This document shows positions 46,301 to 55,300 of a stretch of DNA of 64,000 bases, piece by piece. Position 1 is the stretch's first letter. Each line of letters begins with the position of its first letter. The notes under the pieces are model-generated. The model saw nothing but the letters and a program-made list of their open reading frames with translations. It had not been told where the DNA came from and did not search any database. Source of the DNA: Tridacna crocea (lineage: Eukaryota > Mollusca > Bivalvia > Cardiida > Cardiidae); contig OX031059.1 of NCBI GenBank assembly GCA_943736015.1, positions 41,675,159 to 41,739,158 on the forward strand. The letters are read 5' to 3'. The position numbers were made by a program, and so were the translations under genes.

Positions 46301-49300
46301 TGCAAAAAAAGTGCATGATGGCGAAATTAAATCTTTACCAAACAATCCCGACTTTTAACAAACCTGAGGCAGAAGCCTTTTGAAATATTGTGGGAAAAAA
46401 AGAAAATTCTGGTAACATTTTCTCCGTTCCCCAGATTGTTATTTTCTACCCTTTCCAAAACAATTTCATTTTTTGAGCCACAATTATTTTTTTATCTGCA
46501 AGTGCTTTCAATTTAGAATTGTCTACACTTTTGTGGTTTGGTAAAGAGTTAAATCATGAGATACTTGAAGATTCAACCACAAAATAGTTTCATTTACAAT
46601 TACAATGGATTTTAAATTCAACCCTTCATTTTTAACCATATAAACTTCCATATTGGGAACTTTTGCACACAACTACATGAACTTGCCTAAAAATGATGGA
46701 AGTTGTTGATATAATGGCAGAAAACATTGTAGAAAGAGCAGAAAAAATGCTGGTTTCCAACATTTTCTCTTTTCTTTATAAAGATTTCAACTGTCTTAAT
46801 CTTCATGGCAATCATATTAATACATATACTTGATAAATTGTTGGGGGAAACGGTTCAAGAATCCATAAAACTTTTTTTTTGCAGGCAATGTATGAGACAG
46901 CAGCTTACAATGTGCTTGGATTTACATTATTCACTGCTGACTGGGTTGAGTGAACAAACTGCCTGACGACAGCTTACAATATGCTATCTCATCTTGGATT
47001 TACATTGCTCACTGAGGATTGAGTTGAGTGAACAAACTGCCTTAACCCTTACCAAACAATCAGGACTTTTGACTTCCCTGCGGATGACAGTTTTTGAAAA
47101 CATTGTTAGAAAAGGTAAAAATACCAGGAACCAGCTTTTTCTTCTTTTCCCAAAATGTTTTCTAGCCTGCCAAGGCCTACTTTTGACATCTGAGCCACCT
47201 TTAATTTATTGTCTGCATATGATTTGAATTTGGACATGTCTAAAACCTTGCACTTATGTAAAGGATTAAACCATAGAGTGTCAGTTAGCCAAACATTTTT
47301 CGTCTTGTATGAGACCAAAATAAATGCAATTTCAAAACTGCTTTTGTCTAGAATTCTTATTTAAGCAAACAAAAAAGTGCAGACCAAGTCAGACTGCATG
47401 CTCTGTGCAATCTGATCTTACTGTTTATTAGCTACAAATGTGAACTCGAGAGTGAAAAGCCCTTCAAGGAATTACACTGCTGTCTTGGCTAATCTATCAC
47501 CATTGTAAGACTTGTACTCAGTACAACAGTTACTATCATTTTCTCCTGACAAAAGCCCCTGGGAGCTATTTAACCCTTTTCCAAACAAGCCCTGGTTTTT
47601 ATGTGTCTGCAGTAAAAGTCTTTAGAAAACACTGTGGGAAAAGAAGAAATTGCTCGTAACGAGCAATTTCTTCTTTTCCCACAGTGTTTTCTACCCTTTT
47701 TGAGAACTTTCTGCCATTTTTTCCAAATCTAAAATTGTCGTCTGCAAACTCTTTTGGTTTGAAAGAGTCCAAAATTTGTCGTTTGGGAAAGGGTTAAAAC
47801 ATAAATAAGGAACTTTTATTTTGTACCCAATTTGTAAAGCAAAAAGTATGTCCAAGTGGTAGTTCAGAGGAAATATTACTCAAACTAGAAAAACTGTCAC
47901 CAATCTCTTCAAAGTCATCAAAAATTTTGTCATTTTAGCCCTTTACCACACAATGGCAAGTTTTGATTACCTTTGGAAAGAAGCCTTTTGAAAACGTTCT
48001 AGGAAAAGGAGAAAATGCTGTTTTCTTTTTTTCCCACAGTATTTTCTACCCTATCAATAAACAACTGCACCATTTGAGCCACACTGAAATTGTAGTCTGC
48101 AAATGTTTTCAACACAGACAAATATATATTTGTCTGATATTCAAGGTTTAAGTCTTGGTAATTCTAGCATATCTCAGGAGGCCCAATCAATGAATTGAAA
48201 CAGCATCTCTAAACAAAATCAATGACACACTCTTCCCTTCATTAAACACAAGTTTTTCATACTCTTCTTCTTTTTCCAAATCAAAGTGACTCAGTCAAGA
48301 ATGCACAGCTTTTTCTCCTTTTCCGACCAAGTTTTCAAAAGGCTTCTTTCTCACAGTTCTAAACAATCAGGGTTGTTTCATAAATGGTAAAATTTAATGC
48401 TTTCAATAAGTTCAAGTTCATACTTTTATAGTCTTGTGAAGAGTTGACAGCAACAAAATATTAGACATGCAATGAAGAATTAGTTGAACCAACATCTCTT
48501 AACTCTTTTCCACACAACAAAATTTTTGACTCATCCAATTTGAAAGCAAATGCAGACAACTAATAAAACGTTGCTAAAAGAATAATTGTTGCCTTTGATA
48601 GGGTAGAAAACATTGTGGGAAAAGGAGAAAATGCTGGTTACTAGTATTTTCTCCTTTTCCCACAATGTTTTCCAAAGCCTTATTGTTCAGAGTCATTAAA
48701 AGTCGGGATTATGTTGTAAAGAGTTAACCCTTTATCAAACAAAGCATGGTTTTTACTACCCTGAGACAGAAGCACATTTATCATATCAATAGACAAGCAT
48801 TGCTAGACTGCAGTCTCTGGTGCTTATCCACGGCAGAGCGAATGAATATGGTACAAGATAATCCTTCTTTTAGTATTAATTTGTAATTTAATGTTATCTG
48901 AAAAGGTTACACTATAATCGATGGGCATAGACAGGGGTGTAGCAGGTTCGGCATTCGCCACACCAATACTTAGGGTTGGTACCGCATGCTGCACCAATAA
49001 AATTGGCTGATGCTGTATGATGCCTCACCAATAATTTGTCCTACAATACACCCTAGAATGCAAGAAATTGCACCATTTTTTTCGGGGAATCATTCCCCAA
49101 GACCCCCTAGCATAGGTTTGCACTATCAGTGCTCTCATTTGTATCTTCAGAGCTCAATTTCACTGCAACAATCGAAATAACATGGCTACTCCTATGTAAA
49201 CCATTAGTGCATGTCTACATTGTGTCACAAACAGCTGTAAAATATATAGGCACCTACACCAGCTTTGCTGTAGACATGGGTCTATAGCTATTCTGGTTGA

Positions 49301-52300
49301 TATAATTTATGTCTGTGATAGTTAAATGCATTATTGGTTTGCATGCAGTATTGGTTTTGCTTAGATGGCTTATTATGTCAATGCATATTATACACCCATT
49401 TATACACATATTATACACAGCACATAAATTTCGCAACAACACTGTCTTCTTTTTTCAACAATGATCTGGATTACTATCTCATCTTGAATAGTACTTTCTA
49501 TACTGTCTATCTTATCTGAAGATACTTCTTGTATCTAATTAGTGAGCAATTTCTAAAATAACACTGTAACTTTTAAAATGGGATAAGATCCGATTTTGTA
49601 TGGATGCTGAGGCAAGCGTTTATGACCCACAACAAGGCCATGACAAAAAAGTCCTTTGCTTTGCTCCAGTGAAGCCAACTAGATGGCTATTTGTTTGCAA
49701 AGCTAAGCCGGTCTAAAGACAATGATTTGGAAGGTTGTTCAGTTAAAACAAATCAACAAATGATTTATTTGGAATTTTTGTGCTTTATTTTTACTCCAAT
49801 AGTCGCATCCATGTAATTTATACAGCGTTTCTTCAAAAAAAAAAATCTATTTTTTGTACAAAATCTAGTTTTGCTCAGCTACAACCAAAAAAAAAAGTGT
49901 ACACTAGTCCTTTTGAAAGCATTTGCAGACAACAAAATAAATGTTAAAGTTGAAAGCACCAGTCCTGCAGACAACCAATCAAATATACTGTAAGTCAGAA
50001 AGTGACTTCTGTTTCTGAAAAGGCATAAAACATAGGGAGAATAAGAAAAAACACTTTCTACCAGCACTTTCTCCTCTTTTCACAATTTTTTAAAAAAGCC
50101 TTTTTCTTGAAAGTTGTTAAAGCTTGATTGTTTGGTAAAAGACAGAGCACACATATTAATAATGACTGATTTAATCTCCTATTTTTTGGCATTCTTCCGA
50201 CAACCACATTTGGGTCTTTCCTAAAGATTTGAAATGCCAAATTCATCAACTGCAAGATACTTAACTCTTTACCAAATGACAAAATTTTAGAATGGCCCAA
50301 ATTGAAAGCATTTACAGATGACAAAATAAAAGTGAATGTAAATTTAAAATTTCTTTTGGGAAGGGATGAAAACATTTTGCGAAAAGGAGAAAATGCTGGT
50401 TACTAGCATTTTCTCCTTTTCCCACAATTTTTTTCAAAAGGCTTCTTCCTCAAGGGCGTCAAAAGTTGTCACTGTGTGGTAAAGGGTTGACAGACAATCA
50501 TCATCCAGTGACATTAGCAACAGAGCTTGGTTTAAGTGCTTGTCAAACAAATACTTGATGAAGTACAAATGAATTTATACGATCTAAAATCATTATCATT
50601 TTTTTTGTGTTTCACTTTTGATAGACTATCCGATATCAAAAGACCATGATCTGAAATAAAAGCCATATTTGATAGTCAACAGCTTTCTCCAGTCATCGAG
50701 CCATTGCTGAAAACTCACATAGGGACCTACTAGTAAATGCTATCGCATTACACAAATAGAAACGAAACTTGCTGATTACTTTAGTTAACACAACATAGGA
50801 AACCTACTGGCTAAATACTATGACAATACATCAAAACCCAAATGGCAAAACACTGCGACATCACATAAGAACCCACCTGGCTAAATATTAAGCCATTGCA
50901 ACAAACTTGCTAAGTGCTATAACATCAATATGAACCAAATGACTAAATATTATAAAAAGGCATAGGAATCAAACTTAATAATCACTATAACTATCATTAT
51001 ACAGGATCCCAACAGGCAAAATACTATGACAACACATAAGAACTCAATAGGCTAAATACTAAGACATCATATCAGAAACCATCTGTCTACTTACTATGAT
51101 GTCACACAGGAATCAAACTTGCTAAACACTGTGACATCACATATGGTCCCAAGTGATTAGGACTTTGACATCAAGTTATAAACAAACTGGCTAAATACTA
51201 TGCCATCCCAAGATCCCAGCTGGCTAAATAGTATCACATCATATAGGAACCAAGCTGACCAAATACTATGACATTACACCACAACCAAACAGATTAAATT
51301 CTATGACATCACATAGAAAAAATTAAATACCATGACATAACCTGGGTCCAGGTGGTAACAATTTCTCTGTAACTTTGAATCACACTCTCCTAACCTCAGT
51401 CTGCTCTCTATCTTTGTCAACTATCTATTATTATTACTACCTGGAGACATTCAAGGGTCTCCCTATGCTTATGAATTGTGCCTAAATCTAATTATAGACT
51501 TGTTTGTCTCATGACATCACAATGTTGATAAGAATGAATTGGTGCACTTTTCGACTAATCCAAGTACATAGGAGACAAGTAATTTTCCCGAACCTTTTGT
51601 TTTATCAAGAAAATCATAGCAACCTTCAACAAAACTTGTAAAAGCATCCTTTTAAAAGCTTTCAGAGTCAAACAAATGAAATGATAAGAAGCTATTTTTT
51701 AAATATACCCCAAAATCAAAGTGACTACCCATTTGAAATTTTGTTGTCAATATTTTCGATGCCAGCCCACAAACAGGGAGTGACCAAACCAAGGCTTTTG
51801 GAATTTCTGCATGTATTTTTAGTCATTAACATTCGAAAACAATTGTAGTGACTGCATTGCCCCACTGTGAAATGGAGTAAACTAGATGTCGCTGCAATCG
51901 TTTTTGAATATCCCCAGGCCCTCATTTGTTGACAAAGTCACATTTGAATAATAGTAAAGGTAAAAAAAAATGAATGGGCTGGAGCCCAAGCTATGACATC
52001 ACATAGGAACCCAGCAGGCGAAATACCATGACATCACATAGAATCAATCAGTGTACGGTAAACCACATCACATAGGAACCCACCTGGCCAAATACTTTCA
52101 TATCACATAGGAACCTAACTGGCTAAATAATGTAGCATTACACCAGAACCAAACGGCATAAATACTATGACATCATGTAGGATCCAAGCTGGCTAAATAC
52201 TATGACATTACAACTAGTGTTTATTCTAGAGCGGAATAGCAGGGCGCGCCTCCCTGCCCCTTTTTCACTCTGCCCTTTTGCCCTCGAATCTGTGAACACC

Positions 52301-55300
52301 CGCCCTGTTGCCCTTATCATATGCATACAAAACTTGTCTGTGTATTGTTCTGGTTTCAGAGGAGAAACTAGCCTATGTGGGCAAAAAACTCGCCTTCATT
52401 GTCTTGGCTACGTCTCGTCAAGCTTGCACAGTCACAAAAGTTCGCCATAAATTTCTTCCAATCTGACTATATTCATGAAATACAGCCAATCTAAGTCTAA
52501 GGGTGACACTAATTATCCTTTATCAACTTCGTCAGTTAGACAGGACAGCAGGGTGTTATGATCCTTATCTGTCACTAACTTGCTAAACCATCCCTTTATC
52601 CCTCGAAACCCTGACTATTTTCCCCCAACAGGTACTATAGCGTCTGCTAATTTCTTTAAATGACGTCACACAATCAGTGATATTTATCAATACTTGAATA
52701 GTTTTAAAATAAAGCTGAATTAACTGTTATTGCAGCTGGAGATTGTCATTTCGTATATTTTTTGCATAAATTACAAGTATGGATGGTAAACCAAAGTTGC
52801 CAACTATCTTGAAAATACTCGATGTTTGCTATTCAAGCATCGGCATTTTTTTTAAAGCAAAATCTGCATTGCAGTCTTCTATTTTTAGCAGTCTATTTAT
52901 AGAATGGCTATGCACCACTCCATCAGTAGGCCTTCACATTTTGTAATTCATTTTATGTGATAATTAAGTTTTTTTGATGTTTTTAATCAAAATTAATGTC
53001 ATTTCTTAAAACAGATGAGAAGAAGTTTTTTCTTTTATAATTACTCTGGACTTTTTTTGTTATCTGACGAGAAGTTAGGTAGTGGACCTGTAATAGAAAA
53101 TAGCTATTTCCATAATATTATTATCCTACAAAATTTGCTAAAATGAGTATTATTGTACTACTTTGACCGAGCCACTTTTTCCTTTTTTTCCTTCCTAGAA
53201 TTATTATTTATAAATCCAAAACCATTGTATTCTCATTACAAAGCAAATTAATAATTACCTACCTTTTCTGAAAACTTACAAAAATATCAACAATTGTTTT
53301 TAAGAAAGACATCAAAGGCATTTCTAGTCGGTCAAAAATATGCATCAGTATTTTATCTGTATAAATCCGTATTTATCATCTATCTAGAACTTTTATTCCA
53401 TGCTACACCAGAAGTGTTACGGGTCTACTACATTAAAGCCAAGTGTGACAGTGCATCATGGGATCATAAATTACATGGCAATCAAAACCTGTATAGTCAG
53501 ATTGTGTTGCTTTGAGTCTATGAGTTGATAAGAATCTTTTCTTATTCTTTTCTTTAATATGCAATTCATATCCAAAGTTATAGTTAGAACTTGTTTCGAA
53601 AAAAGTAAAGGACATTATTTTGTGTTTGTCTGACATGAGAAGTCATTCATCAAGGCACTGTTCCTCCCTGCCCCTTTTTCCTGCCTCCCTGCCCTTTTGC
53701 CTTGTCTAGAATAATCACTATTACAAAAGAACCACAGGTTAATTAATATTAAGACATCACAGCCAGAGTATTACTTGTAAGCAACAGACAGCCATTTGAT
53801 AGAACATGCTAATTCTTGATCCACAGTATAGCTATACAGCTGATGACTTCATGATTAACCTCAGTTCAAATACAAAATTAATGCAATACATATTGTGTAA
53901 AAAACTACAGCACCAACTCAAACTGATCAGTGCGAGCAATCAAAGCATTGTTGGCCAATGACCTGATAAGACACTCTCTTTAGCATCCATATTTACACAA
54001 ATCAATGCAACTGAGTTGGCCAAAAAAGTTATTGACATTAATTTTGTCCCTCCATAATTGATGTGATTCTACCATTTCAAATCCTATCAGAAAATTCCGA
54101 TAAAAATCCTTGGCAGAACACTGTAACATAATAAGAGTGATCCGTAAGAATCCTCAATAAAATCTGGGAAAATGTGACAGTTATCAAATAGTAACTGCAA
54201 ATAGATTACGCTGTCTGAAACGCATGACAGACTCTTCAATGCTTCACAGACTCTTGAGAATGAGATTAAGAATTTTTCTCTAGGAAAACCTTGATTGAAG
54301 GTAAATTGAACAATATCCTTCTTTAAATTCCTTGGACTCGCATGTTTGATACTTAAAGGTGGATATTTAGAATTTTTATATCTCACCAAATTAAAAAATA
54401 TATACATGTATATCACTGAAATTCATTTGAAAAAATGATACAAATCATCAATAATTATGATTCATAAAATTACAAATAAAAATTTTATTGATGGTATTCC
54501 CTTAAAAGGCTACGTAGCCTCATAAGCTATTTTTAGATTTCACGCCAAAAATCAATAAAGCATTGTGGGAATGTCAAGTGACTGGCACGTGACTCATAAC
54601 GCTTAATTTCCCTATCATAACAAATATGTAATAATTATTTTCCATAATGTCTTCTTTGGACGCTAGGTTTGAAGCTTTTTCTGTGTATTCCTGTAGGTAA
54701 ATGAGCGAATTGATCATCTAAAAATAGAATGTGTCTTCCATTGGTGTCAACCTGGGCCGTAATAAATCTCTAATTTCTCGTGTTGTCGGACACTTTTCGA
54801 CCACTGGGGTTATATGAATGAAAATTAAAAGGCTTTGGGAGTATAAGGATGATTTTTTTTTCACTTTTGTAAAATTTTCGTCCCAAAATCTGAAGGGCCA
54901 CCTTTAACCAAGTAATCTTGTTTTTTAACAACCCTTAGGAAGGCTTTGACAAATGCTGGTAAATGCTGGTTGTACCTAATTTTCCTCCCTTTCACACCAC
55001 AGATTAGGTACACAAAGTGAAAACGAATTGTTTGGTTAAAACAGATTGAATATGCACCTTACCCATTACCGCACAATCCCTTCTTTTGACAACCCTGAGA
55101 AAGAAGCCTTCAGAAAACACTGTGGGAAAAGGAGAAAATGCTGGTAACCTGCTAAACCAGAATTTTCTCCTTTTCCCACAATAATTTCTACCCTCATAAA
55201 GCAAATTTCAAATCTTCAGTCACTTTTATTTTGTCCTCTGCAAATGCTTTCAATTTTGACAAACTAAAATTTTGTTATTTGGCAATGAGTTAAACTAGCC

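Noticed and set aside
50745-52214. CRISPR-like array
   Set aside because: Units are contiguous and degenerate with no unique spacers, and the genome is eukaryotic with introns.
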